This document shows, one piece after another, positions 39,330-49,394 of a DNA stretch of 64,000 bases. The position numbers were made by a program, and so were the translations under genes. The notes beneath the pieces are model-generated. The model worked only from the letters and a program-made list of their open reading frames with translations, was not told the origin of the DNA and did no database searches. This DNA is from Phytophthora colocasiae. Its lineage: Eukaryota > Oomycota > Peronosporomycetes > Peronosporales > Peronosporaceae. Positions within the stretch are counted from its first letter, which is position 1, and every line of letters starts with the position of its first letter. Where the stretch lies: the NCBI GenBank assembly GCA_018806915.1, contig JAGKQI010000031.1, forward strand, positions 372,001-436,000. Direction: 5' to 3'.

Positions 39330-41345
39330 ATGTCGGACCCTGTTGCTCGTGCACGCGAGATTGCGGCACGTCTGGCAGCTGCAGCCATTCCGGGAGGAGA
39401 CGCTTTGGGTAAGCGCAAGAGTCGCTGGGAAGTACGTACAACATTCATGACACATTTTCTGCTGACGTGTGTGGACTAAAATTTTGCACTTGATCTATTT
39501 TTGATCCATTCAGGACGATGGTAAACTGTTTGTTTAGTCCAAAAAAGTTGAATGATGGATTAATTTGATCTCTTTTGTGCAGTGGATGGCGGTGTACGAC
39601 CTGCACCAGGTATGGGCGAGAAGAAGCGCAAGAAAGTGTACATCCCAGTGGACAAGTACCCGGATATTAACTTTATGGGGCTGTTGATTGGCCCCCGAGG
39701 CTCGAACCAGAAGCGCATGGAGGATGAATCTGGAGCTCGTATCTTGATCCGAGGCAAAGGATCGTCCAAGGACCCCACGGGCGACCCGGACGAGAATGAG
39801 GAGCTCCACGTGCTCATTACTGCGGACACGGATGAATCTATCGCTAAGGCTCAAAGTGCAGTGGAGGACATTCTGTTTAACCCGCAGCAGGCTATGAAGC
39901 TCAAGCAGGAACAGCTCCGTAAGGTCGCGGAGCTCAACGGCACGTTGAACGAGAACTATGGCGCGTCCAGGGATGAGAATGGCGGTGGTTCAGCCCACTA
40001 CGGCGGAGGTAGTGATGGCCAGATCTCTTATGACATGAAGGTGCCGCGTGAGCTTGTGGGCTACATTATCGGTCGTGGCGGAGAGACCATCCGTGATCTG
40101 CAGATGAAGAGTGGTGCTCACATTCAAGTCGTTCGTGAGGAGGAAGGAGCTCCTCAAACTCCGGACCGGTTTGTTAACATGACGGGCAAGCAAGAATCGC
40201 TGGATCTAGCACAGAAACTGATCCAGAACCTGATTGATGAGCGCCAACAGAACCAGGGTGCCGGGGGCTTTCGCGAGCGTGACGATCGTGACCGTATGGC
40301 GCGGTACGGTGGTATTAACCCGGACGGATCCGACTCTGTGGAGCTCTTAGTGCCTAACGAACGTGTTGGCCTTATTATCGGACGTGGTGGTTGCACGATC
40401 AAGGCCATTCAGCAGAGAACTGGCACGAGCGTGACGATCCCGCAGACACCTGACCCGAATCACCCTGAGATGCGTCTGATCACAATTCGTGGTACGATGG
40501 AGGCGAAGGAGGCTGCGAAGTTTGAGATTCAATCTATGATCAGTGAGGAACCTGGCCAGCGCCATGGTGGTGGTGGTGGTGGCTTCGGCATGGCTTCAGG
40601 GCAGACCATTTACATGCAGGTGCCCAACGACCGCGTAGGTGTGATCATCGGCAAGCGTGGGGAGACGATCAAGGGCATTCAGGACCGTCACGCAGTGCGT
40701 ATTCAGATCCCGCAGGTGGCGGACGCTGGTTCGAACCCACCAGTGCGAACAATCTCTATTCAGGGTCCTGCACAAAACCTCACAGGTGCGAAGGAGGAGG
40801 TCGACATGGTAATTTTGCAAGGGGCTGGTGGTCATAGCTATGGCGGTGGTGATCGATACGGAGGTAGTAGCAGTTACGGTGGTTCTAGCAGCTACGGCCA
40901 ACAACAACAGTATGGAGCCTACGGAGCTCAGGGTCAGCAGGACCAGTATGCTTCGTACTACCAGCAGCAGGGCCAGCAAGGACAATACTACCAGCAGGAT
41001 GCTTCGACCACGGCAGCGCCAGCAGCAGCCGCAATTGGAGATCAAACAGCAGCTGCTACAACCACTGCAGACCCGAATGATCCGAATGCCTACTGGAATG
41101 GATACTACGAATACGCTGCCTACTACGGTGTGGATGCAGCCAATGCAGCTTGGGGTGTTACCGGTGCTGCAGCACAGGCTAGTGCTGAGGCCTACCAGCA
41201 GTACCAACAGCAGGCTGATACGGCTCCTGGCGCTGATGGTGCTGCTACTACTTCAGGTGACGCTCCTGCTGCTACTAGTGATGCAACTGCGCCTTCGACT
41301 ACAACTGATGACTCGTCTTCGGCCCCCGCTTCACAGGTTTGTTGA
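39330..41345 (+). CDS. Multi-KH RNA-binding protein (SF1-type KH plus FUBP-like KH domains), with 7-nt microexon
   Basis: Exons 39330-39431, 39514-39520 (7 nt) and 39583-41345 give 623 residues. It is probably a pre-mRNA splicing or mRNA regulatory factor. The N terminus has KRKSRWEDD, a Trp motif like UHM ligand motifs of splicing factors. Then comes an SF1/quaking-type KH (VYIPVDKYPDINFMGLLIGP), followed by three classical KH domains with GxxG loops (IIGRGGETI, IIGRGGCTI, IIGKRGETI), and a Gly-, Tyr- and Gln-rich tail (GGDRYGGSSSYGGSSSYGQQ) with an Ala/Tyr stretch. The microexon is needed to keep the frame. The 3' end may splice further: GTTTGTTGA at the stop could be read as a donor, though that looks weak. 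Confidence 0.88.
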
Positions 41346-41931
41346 GTGCATTATTGTGTGATTTGAGTTGGGAATCCCGTCTGTCGGTCTCGTTGCCTCT
41401 ATTGGCTCTTCCCGTTGGCTGGTGTTGCCACGGGTGGAGCTACTGGCTTTTGTTGCTGCGTATGCCGATGAAATTGCTGCTAGAGTTTGTGGTTGATGAG
41501 ACGGCGGAGACCGTGGTGATGCTCTTGTTTGTGATGTGATGTTGATAAGTATTTGTCTTGTGTGGTTTGGTCCATGCGCTATGTTTTGTTCATCGCTGTT
41601 CAGACGCAAGGACCCCCAGGTACGACGTAAGACTTCTTCACTCGGTACTGTCTTGATCAACTGGAATGCAAGGACTCGGATGGCAGTCAAGGGCTGCAGA
41701 ACGGGAATCAGGGAGAAGATCGAGAACAACGTTTGTTGCTGAATAGCGGGAGGTCCAATTGCGGTCCTGTGTGTTATTACCAGTGCTGGATCGACTTGAA
41801 GAGAGGATACTCGGACAGGTAGGCACTCAAGAGGACATGGAAGGGGGAAAATATCGCACCAGGACACTCGTTATGAATGCAACTTGTGTTGCTTTGCGGG
41901 GTATTGTGAGAATCTGGTTGTTTTAGTACGT
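41346..41931. other. 3' region of the KH gene; no other gene recognised
   Basis: No domain-bearing ORF on either strand. It may contain untranslated exons of the KH gene. Confidence 0.45.
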
Positions 41932-42687
41932 TTACCTTTGTGAGTTACATGACATTTCAGAACGTGAAGGACGCCTTGAGCCAATTACGCCGACACTTGC
42001 TAGGAAAAGCTTGACTTTGGCCGCTTCGCTTGTGGTGGCCAATACGATCCGGATCCAGTGCTGTGCGTTGCTGGGGTTATAGTCGTCGCCGAACTGCTCC
42101 AAGACTCGTGACAATCGGAAACGGAAGCTGCGATCAGCCGTGTTGACGGAAGCGTGCTGCATATCTCGGTAGTACATGATCATGAGCACCTCCTTGGCTT
42201 CGAATGGGTGCTGGAATAGGTATGTACAGCGATCCGACCCGAATGTGGCTGGACACGGGAAACGACACTCAAGTTTACCAACCGAGAGGCCAACGGTGGT
42301 GGCCTGGAAGGCGATCTTGTCAAGAGTAAGCTGGTTCGACTGGAGCTGACTACTGGACGGGCCTGGAAGCTTGTACGTAGTTGCGAGTTGTGTGGTGATG
42401 GCTTGTGCTCCCTGTGAAATAGTCTTGAGTTGTTCCGAAAGCGAAGGTCGTAGACTTGGAGACCGTTGAGGCGTGGCTGGTATTCGAGTTCTGCGAAGCG
42501 GCAGTTGCTCTACCTTAGGTGATGCTGTCAATAGTGTAAACGCTGGAATTGCAGTGACTGGTGCAGTAGGTTCTTGAGCTTCAAGTGCAGTTTTCGCAGT
42601 GGAGACTCGAGTAGAGCGACAGAGGACATATTGAGGAAACGTCTCGCCCTTGAACGGCGTGGACGCTAAAGTCGCTTTCACTGGCAT
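41932..42687 (-). CDS. Protein of unknown function
   Basis: About 251 residues from the ATG giving MPVKATLASTPFKGE; the frame extends eight codons upstream through a TTG (LEPDAFIG), which may be an exon. The N-terminal half is disordered with Pro/Thr/Ser and basic spots (LPLRRTRIPATPQRSPSLRP). The C-terminal half looks folded and beta-rich (KIAFQATTVGLSVGKLECRF, YLFQHPFEAKEVLMIMYY, HWIRIVLATTSEAAKVKLFL). I do not recognise the family. The C-terminal residues after VGVIG are polar and may come from intron read-through. Confidence 0.5.
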   Translation of the reverse strand: MPVKATLASTPFKGETFPQYVLCRSTRVSTAKTALEAQEPTAPVTAIPAFTLLTASPKVEQLPLRRTRIPATPQRSPSLRPSLSEQLKTISQGAQAITTQLATTYKLPGPSSSQLQSNQLTLDKIAFQATTVGLSVGKLECRFPCPATFGSDRCTYLFQHPFEAKEVLMIMYYRDMQHASVNTADRSFRFRLSRVLEQFGDDYNPSNAQHWIRIVLATTSEAAKVKLFLASVGVIGSRRPSRSEMSCNSQR

Positions 42688-43709
42688 TCCGATGAATGCG
42701 TCCGGTTCCAATCCCTAAGCTGGATCTTGCGTGGTGGCTTTCCACTTGTCTAAAAGGTTTTGAAAAGGAGAAGGAGGAAGGCAGTGAAGGCCTAAGAAAA
42801 TTCTCTAAAAATACGCTCTCGTCTTCATTACTATTAATAGAGAGCGTTTTTGAAGGAGAGAGACACTTTCGTAGTAATGGTCCCACCTTGGAGGAACTCT
42901 AACGCCGTTACTGCCTAAACCAACACGTTGCACGGAGCTTGAGGTGTTCACAGCGTCGCGGTCAACTGTCGGTCAATTGCAACGAGGCAACAGGTGACGA
43001 CGACGAGAGGATATTTGTGTCGTCCGGCGCGAAAAGATCTTGTGTAAACCGCTCCAAACTCTACATGTACCAGCTTTTTGAGGCAAGAAAGCTCTTGGAC
43101 AAGGATGTGGACAAGCAGCAAAGCTGTCTCGAGTGGGTTCAAAGGTGTGGGAAAGGATTTTTTAGTTGCTGTTTACGTCCGCCAACCCTTGCACTCACTC
43201 TATGCCCATCAACTGCTAAAAACTCGTTCGTCACCCTCTCCATCTCAGGAGAACGGACTTTGACGGATATATCTCACAAAGTTTTCGGAATGATGTTCCG
43301 GCCTCCATCGTTTAGCTCTTGTAAGTATTGCCAAAGCGTCTTGGGGACAACTTGGTTCCAGTGCTGTGAGTCGTTGGACATGCACGTGTTGCCTTTTCGG
43401 TTACCAACGGTGGGCATTACATACGCTGCCCACGTAATCCCATACATATGCAATATTGTAGGATCTGATCTGTGATTGGTGGAAATCAATCTCCATCCCG
43501 AATTAACCTGTGCAAACTTTGATACTTTATGTGTTCCCATCCGTGACATTCTTTATGGACCTGATCGGCCACCTGTCGCTTGAGTCCGAGTCGAGTCCCC
43601 CCTCGAAGAAGCCACAACGCCAATAGAGAAGCCGAGACCTAACACTCAGCCTTCTAACCCTTCAGTGCAATTGACACTTGTGCGTGAAGGCAGTACCCGA
43701 CTATAAGTT
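42688..43709. other. No gene confidently recognised
   Basis: A plus-strand ORF (42939-43475, no good ATG at its start) and a minus-strand ORF (43549-43274, with QHWNQVV) lie here. The latter vaguely resembles the QHWIRIV segment of the neighbouring unknown gene, so a decayed copy or an upstream exon is possible. Confidence 0.3.
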
Positions 43710-45604
43710 ATGAGCACAGCCACCGCCAGTGCGACGGACCCCATGCAGCACGAGCTCTCAGCTGCGGAACAGGCGGAAGCCGACGCGCAGCTCGCATGGG
43801 AGCGCGAGATGGAGCTCGCAGTACAGGGCCGCGGCCGTACGCGCAGTCGCTCCATCCTCGCAGACGATGAAGACGAGTCGGAGCCTCAGGGAGAGCGTAG
43901 GAGGCGCGGCACAGCAGTTGCAGACGACCGACAGGCTGCCGAGGACACCAAACGCTCCCGAGCGCGTTGCTTTAGCTCCCGAGAGGGCGAGAGCGACGAC
44001 GACGCTCGATCCAGAAGACGCAGCTGCTCGTTTTCCGCTCTGGAACCCCCTAGGAGCCTCTCAATAGCTGCAGAAGAGAGCGAACCGGAAGATGGAGACC
44101 CCGAGACGATGGCTAAGAGAGCAGCGTCTTTGTCCAAGATTTATTTGGCTGGTTCAGCGCCTGTGGACGTGTCAAAACTGCAGGATGACAGTAAAATTGT
44201 AGGTGTGAAGAAGGTGGAAGTGGTGCAACCTACTGGCGCGTTGTCTGCTGCTGCGTTGGACGCTCTTTCCGAGGGATTGCAGTTGTCTGTAGATAATAGT
44301 CCTATGCCTCCATCAGGATATGGGGAACAGCTTACAGAGGAGCAATTGGAGGAGAAGAAGATGGAGGAAGAAGAAGACCACAAGTTAAAGGCGGAGAAGC
44401 TCTCGGCCAGGAGGTCACTAAGTGTCCGGGCGTCACTATTTAGGAACAAAATGTTTAAGAGCACGTCGAGATTGCTGGGCAATTCGGAAGAAGGAATCAA
44501 GTTGGAGACGAACAGAAATGTGGGAACTAGAGCAACGAATGGAGCAGAGAAGCTCACGACGGAGATTGCACAGGAGGTGGCCCCAGTGGCTCCCAAGAAG
44601 AAGCATAAACTGAAGCTTTTGTTGCTCGGAGATAGCGGTACGTTGATGAGCTGCAAGTGGGTTGAAAAGGGTGGTATTGATTGGAATGTGTGCATTTTTG
44701 TGACCTACAGGTGTGGGTAAAACCAGTTTAATGCGTGTTTTCTCTGGTGACGAGTTCTCTGAGTCGATGCTGGCAACTGCTGGGTACGCGAACTCTGATT
44801 TGATGATTTAGGAATGGATTCTAACGTTTATTTGGGTTCTGTAGTGTGGATTTCAAGCTACGACACATTAATGTTGCAGATGAAGCTATCACTCTTCAGA
44901 TCTGGGATACTGCAGGCCAGGAACGCTTCCATCGCATCACTGCCAGTACGTTTTGGTGCTTAAAACCTGCTTATTTGTGTTGTCACGGATCTAACGCTTG
45001 ATTTTTATCTGCAGCTTATTACAAGGGTGCGAATGGCATTGTCCTCGTGTACGACGTCAGCGACAGGCGCAGCTTCGACAGTACGTGAATGGATTTGAGC
45101 AACGTTGCGTATATGATTTATACTAATTGTAGATGTGCGGTGCAGATGTGGGCTACTGGATGAACAACATCCGTCAGTACTCGTCCCCAACGCAGATGCC
45201 TGCCATGCTGCTCGTAGGAAACAAGATCGACCTGCCCAACCGTGTAGTTTCATTGGAGGAAGGGCAGGCTGCTGCCAGTCAGTATGGTTGTCGATTTATT
45301 GGTACGTCAACGAGATCATTTTCGAAGAATATGAGACTATAAGGTTCTAACTGTGCTTTTGCAGAAACGAGTGCCAAGACGTCAGAGAACACGAACGGCG
45401 CGCTCGAAACTATAGCACGCGATGCCTTCTTGATCAGCGTCAATCGTGAGTGTTTCTTACCATGTTCCTACCAAGGTGTTAGTCTGTTTCTAACGCCTTT
45501 GCCATTGCTTAACCTGTGCAGCTACGCTTACACAGAAGATGGTAATGGAACGGGAAAAGACGCTCGCTGGACGACGCAACAAGGAGAACTGCGTGATTCA
45601 GTAG
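43710..45604 (+). CDS. Rab-like small GTPase with long N-terminal extension and CaaX end (seven exons)
   Basis: Exons 43710-44637, 44711-44783, 44845-44945, 45015-45080, 45146-45301, 45365-45445 and 45522-45604 sum to 495 codons plus stop. The GTPase domain shows P-loop GDSGVGKTS, switch I region [22 protein letters not shown] and ETSAK, and is closest to Rab8/Rab1-type proteins of vesicle transport. It ends NCVIQ, a CaaX box for prenylation rather than the double Cys of most Rabs. About 290 residues before the domain are acidic and Ser/Arg-rich ([22 protein letters not shown]), likely disordered with short helices ([22 protein letters not shown]). Such an extension is unusual and may add a coiled-coil or regulatory part. 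Confidence 0.88.
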
Positions 45605-46002
45605 AGACTCCTGTCACCCACTCGTCCTCCGTCCCATGGCCGAGGACACCCAACTCCAAAGTAAAGACAATTCTTTCCGAGCACCAACAACAGAGGTTGT
45701 ACAAGCAGGCCGACTCGCCGTCTCTCTCGGCACGAGGCTGCGGCGACTTAGCAGCACCACATAAGACACGAAGGCAAGCGCGACCGGAGGGTGTGCATCT
45801 CATGGCCAACTAACGCCCATTCCAAGTACGAACGGGGCAAGAAATCAACTAAAAACAGAGAAACAGGGAAGCGCTACCGGTACAATGGTAGTCACACACG
45901 GCCAAACAAGAGCACACAAGCCGATATTTAACCGACAGCTGACACGAAATATTAACAATTCGCAGCGTATCTCCACCTTGTTTGTCTCTACTGGAGTGAG
46001 TT

Positions 46003-46393
46003 TTACTGCTCTTCATCGGAAACTTTCGGTTGTACTCTGGAGCGCATGAATTGCTCAGCTTCAGCTTTACGTTCCGGATTGTTCATGACTTCCATGAACT
46101 GACGAGTTTGACGTGCTTTGGTTCGGTATGCAGCGGTGCAGAATAAGCTACAGCATACAGTTTAGTACAACTACTTCTAGAGGAATTGGAAGTTTTGAAA
46201 AATGTTACCTCGTGCCACTGCCAACGAGGATAAAAGAACCGACAGCCCAGTCGCAGGATGTGCGGATGGCTTTGGTTGTACGGAAACGATGCGCACCAAT
46301 AAGCGACGCGACGGCAATTCCCCACATGAGGCCCGTGCGGAAGCATGGAGGGTTTTTGAGCACTGTATCGGTGGACGACATTTTCGAGGACAA
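46003..46393 (-). CDS. Cytochrome c oxidase assembly factor COX20-like (two exons)
   Basis: Exons 46393-46209 and 46147-46003 give 109 residues with a GT-AG intron of 61 bp. COX20 is an inner-membrane chaperone for newly made Cox2 in mitochondria. The family pattern is present: PPCFRTGLMWGIAVASLIGAHRF (first membrane helix), a positively charged loop TTKAIRTSCDWAVGSFILVG (RxSCDxxVGxFIL as in human COX20) and a second helix running into SLFCTAAYR, then a charged C-terminal helix (RQTRQFMEVMNNPERKAEAE). A second Met at codon 5 may be the true start. Confidence 0.78.
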
Positions 46394-46581
46394 TGCGGTT
46401 GTGTAGGATACATCAAACTCTTGTATTTAATAGATGCACGTTTTCCTGCATCAAGGCAACTCAAATCTCATGAAGCAGCAACCCGATCCCAGTTCCATGA
46501 CAGCCAATCGACGGACGACGATGCTGATCTGAGCGAGCCATTTCGCAATTTGCACTGACGTAGTAACATCTCTCTACCGAG

Positions 46582-46920
46582 ATGCGCTTGATCGAAGTTG
46601 TACTGGTGGTTCTGGTCATTCTGTTGGCAAACGACCACGACGCGACTGCTGCCAGCAAAAACGATATCTCAGCGGCAATTGAGCACAGTAATCTCCGCCG
46701 ATTGTTGACCACTGAGGAATCAAGGCCACACAAGCTCTCAGCGACTCAAGAAGAACGAGTCAATTCGGGAGTGATAGCATCTGGAGAGGGAGGTCGCACG
46801 GCAGCAGGAGTCACGCCGACGACTACGACTAACAACGATGGAACGATCACGAACTCCAAGTATTACAACAACGGACTATTGCAGCGGTTCGAACGGTGGT
46901 GGGAAGGACTTTTTAACTAA
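46582..46920 (+). CDS. Small secreted protein with degenerate RXLR motif (candidate effector)
   Basis: A 112-residue protein with signal peptide MRLIEVVLVVLVILLANDHDATA. NLRRLLTTEESR (residues 38-49) puts RRLL where RXLR is expected, and EER follows at 57-59, so the layout is that of an RXLR-dEER effector with the last Arg changed to Leu. The C-terminal part is short: a Thr/Asn stretch (TPTTTTNNDGT) and an aromatic amphipathic end (LLQRFERWWEGLF). Translocation is uncertain. Confidence 0.65.
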   Translation: MRLIEVVLVVLVILLANDHDATAASKNDISAAIEHSNLRRLLTTEESRPHKLSATQEERVNSGVIASGEGGRTAAGVTPTTTTNNDGTITNSKYYNNGLLQRFERWWEGLFN

Positions 46921-47180
46921 GCTCGGCGATAAAATAAAAAAGAGGTCGGCGTGAAGGTTTGGCTACTTTCGTTTATCAAGTGGCATATTCAAAGGATGTA
47001 TGTGCTTGCATTTGTTACGGTTGCTACATTCGGCTTCAAACATGACAAATCTCATGCCCAAACATCGAGTTGATGCAGAATACTGCTACAGGTATGAGAA
47101 TCGCCTCGACACCTCAACCAAGATTGTAATTCGAATTTTCTGGATTCTTGTCGATACTGCAAGTTGGAATCGTCAACTTA
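46921..47180. other. No gene recognised
   Basis: Spacer between the small secreted gene and the fold-back element. Confidence 0.5.
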
Positions 47181-47368
47181 TACACCTTTGCCCGTCCAAT
47201 CTGGGAATAGTCTCAAGCAAAGTGGTACCGTCATATTTACCTTATCGCAAATATCACACTACTACTCGCTAAACATCAATGAATCAGGGAATGCTTGCAG
47301 TCAAGCAGGGACTCGCAAGGTGATGAGCTGCCGGTCAAAACTTGCTGCCTGCTTGCCACGCGCGAAGG

Positions 47369-47430
47369 AGCCCGCCTTCGCGCCCAAACCTGCCGCCTTC
47401 GCGCCCAAACCTGCCGCCTTCGCGCCTGAA
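47369..47430. repeat. 21-bp GC-rich tandem repeat, about three copies
   Basis: Copies of GCCTTCGCGCCCAAACCTGCC follow one another inside the fold-back element, directly before the captured ORF. Confidence 0.8.
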
Positions 47431-47707
47431 TGATCTCGTTTTGCTACGCCTCGCCCCGTATTCACTGAAGGCTCACATTAAGGAGCGTTTGGCTTTGGAT
47501 CGTGCCGAGATTTGTGACCGCAGTAACATGGTGGACGAGGATGGCAACCCCCTGACCATCAAGGAGCGCACGATGCGCTTCCTGGAGCGAGCTGCTCATG
47601 CCAGCATGAAGTTCATCACGCCAACGTTGGTCACCAAGATGGAGCTTCACGCCCGTGACGCAGTGAACGCGGCGGAGGTGATGAAAGACATGGTCTACGG
47701 CGCGTAG
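47430..47707 (+). pseudogene. Coding fragment inside the fold-back element, source unknown
   Basis: About 90 codons are open and look like real protein (LALDRAEICDRSNMVDEDGN, TIKERTMRFLERAAHASMKF, ELHARDAVNAAEVMKDMVYG), rich in charged helical residues, with a stop at 47705-47707. The GC-rich codon use differs from the AT-rich arms. It is best explained as an exon piece taken from a host gene. I do not recognise the parent. Confidence 0.45.
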
Positions 47708-47866
47708 GCGATGCACAAGCCAGACACCTTGCGAGTCCCTGCTTGACTGCAAGCATTCCCTGATTCATTGATGTTTAGCGAGTAGTAGTGTGATATTTGC
47801 GATAAGGTAAATATGACGGTACCACTTTGCTTGAGACTATTCCCAGATTGGACGGGCAAAGGTGTA

Positions 47867-48136
47867 GTCTCGTATAGGGACCATGGAAACATGTATTCAA
47901 ATCTTTAAAACTATTGACAATACCCGTGTTCATCTTGGAATCTAACCCTCCAATTGTCGAATACATGCATTGCAGTTACAGTTTCGGCTCTCCTCGATTG
48001 GATACTACATGTAAAGTAATAGTAAAGTTCACAGGAGGAGGCGTCAACTACAGTGTAAATCAATGTACTGCAATCAATACCATTTCCCCCCTCTAATTTG
48101 TATCGGAACGGTTACTGATGTCACAGTCTTGAAGAT
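47867..48136. other. No gene recognised
   Basis: Short AT-rich spacer. Confidence 0.5.
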
Positions 48137-48673
48137 TTACGACGAACCAATCACTCCATAGATGCCAGCAACGATGATAGCTGTGAGCACTGCTCCAAAC
48201 GATATCTCTAGAGCCTTCTTGATGTATGGCCATTTCTTGGGGTTCTTTTTCAGCGCCTCAGCAGCTTCCTCCGTTACTTTAACCACCTGTCCTTCCTTTT
48301 CTTCGGTGAGTTTTCCTTCCTCCTTGAGTTTGGTGAGTGCATTTGCCCATCTCATTTTGGCAGAGTTCCCGGCTTTAAGCTTCTCCCCTACCTTCAACTT
48401 TTCGGCGATATTTTTCAACTTGGCAGCATTCGCGTCCTTGAATTCCGCTTCGTTCTTGAGGATATTGGTGTTTTCCAGCTTTTCAGCGACATCCTGCCAA
48501 CCTCTTTCTTCCTCTGCAGCATCCAACACCCCACCTTGATTGGCTGTTCCCTTCAGGTAGCGAACTGGATTAGGGATGACGTTCTTGGTCTTGATCAGAG
48601 TTTTACCAGTTGAGACTCTGATACAAAGAGTAAAAGCTACCAAATGAAGCAATAAAACAGTTCCCAAGCGCAT
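48137..48673 (-). CDS. RXLR-like effector candidate with RYLK-EEER and C-terminal membrane helix
   Basis: A 178-residue protein with signal peptide MRLGTVLLLHLVAFTLCIRVSTG. VRYLKG (residues 37-42) has Lys in the last RXLR position; AAEEERGW (about 52-59) gives the dEER part. The body is Lys/Ala/Glu-rich and helical (EKLENTNILKNEAEFKDANA, KLKNIAEKLKVGEKLKAG). The C terminus is a hydrophobic helix (FGAVLTAIIVAGIYGVIG), which suggests a tail-anchored effector that may target a host membrane. The upstream sequence GCTGCATTTCCGATTT on the minus strand resembles an Inr. The target is unknown. Confidence 0.72.
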   Translation of the reverse strand: MRLGTVLLLHLVAFTLCIRVSTGKTLIKTKNVIPNPVRYLKGTANQGGVLDAAEEERGWQDVAEKLENTNILKNEAEFKDANAAKLKNIAEKLKVGEKLKAGNSAKMRWANALTKLKEEGKLTEEKEGQVVKVTEEAAEALKKNPKKWPYIKKALEISFGAVLTAIIVAGIYGVIGSS

Positions 48674-49236
48674 ATTGATGTCAAATCGGAAATGCAGCGG
48701 TGAGTGTTGAGTCTTTTTTCAATTGTGGGGCTTCGAGTGTCCATCAACAACGAACTACAGCACTCGTTACAAGCATCACGACATACCATCACTGCACAGA
48801 TTTTTATCATGATCATAATTATCATATTCCGCCCAGATTTCGAATTCAGAGAAGCCTTGGAAGAGTTTCTTGCACCTCTGAGTTCTATAATGCTATGATT
48901 TCTAGCAAGCGCTGAAAACATGGCATTTTATGGTTCACAATTGGCCCATTGTAGATCTCAAGGTTCAGACAACAACTTAATGTAGGATCCCAAATATCTA
49001 AAGTCGTTTGCACGCTCAAAGGAAGATAAGGATAGAAAGATTGTATAGTGTTCTCCGTGCAACTACATATATGTATATGTACTGCATCTGGTAATTTTGG
49101 CTGACAGTCTCCTGATGATCAACGATAGGTCGAGTAAAAAGTGGTGATCGAATCCAAGATATTTTGTAGATCTTTTTTTTTCCTGTAGGATATTTTGGAA
49201 TAAGCTTATGTCTACCACACCACTACTATTTTTTTT
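48674..49236. other. No gene recognised
   Basis: AT-rich spacer up to the copia LTR. It ends in a run of eight T residues in which the copia element inserted. Confidence 0.5.
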
Positions 49237-49382
49237 ACTTGCAGATAGAAGAGAATAGTCTCACGCCAGTAAAGATGCTGCTACTCTTCGGCACAGATAT
49301 GCAGATGTAACCAGGGTTACAAAAGGGGTATTGAGAAAGTCTAATCGATAATATAACTTATTTTGCCCCCTAGCTCACAAGT
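49237..49382 (+). repeat. Copia 5' LTR (146 bp)
   Basis: Begins ACTTGC and ends CACAAGT; the 3' LTR ends CGCAAGT, giving inverted ends ACTTGC...GCAAGT instead of the usual TG...CA. The ends are fixed by the purine tract, the primer site and the flanking T runs. Confidence 0.85.
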
Positions 49383-49394
49383 GGTTCTGAGCCC
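49383..49394 (+). other. Copia primer binding site, anticodon-arm type
   Basis: GGTTCTGAGCCC directly follows the LTR. It equals the site of the other copia in this window (GGTTATGAGCCC) but for one base, and is the complement of a tRNA anticodon arm with CAG instead of CAT. Confidence 0.6.

Larger units (their letters stand above)
47183..47864. mobile_element. Fold-back element: perfect 140-bp inverted arms, TA flanks, captured ORF
   Basis: The arms 47183-47322 and 47725-47864 are identical in inverted orientation over all 140 bases as read by eye. The outer ends start CACCTTTGCCC, and TA flanks both sides (47181-47182 and 47865-47866), as in Tc1/mariner-type insertions. Each arm also ends inside in AAGGTG, so each arm alone is bounded by CACCTT-type inverted ends. 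Between the arms lie 402 bp with a short GC-rich tandem repeat and a coding-looking stretch, both listed separately. No transposase is encoded. Confidence 0.85.

Noticed and set aside
41346..41867. ORFs on both strands after the KH gene
   Set aside because: Low-complexity frames with no homology; likely untranslated sequence of the KH gene.
42939..43475. ORF of 178 codons on the plus strand
   Set aside because: No ATG at a sensible place, mixed composition, no domain and no promoter.
47181..47866. CRISPR-like or LTR interpretation of the 140-bp repeat pair
   Set aside because: The copies are inverted, not direct, and are flanked by TA; the genome is eukaryotic.
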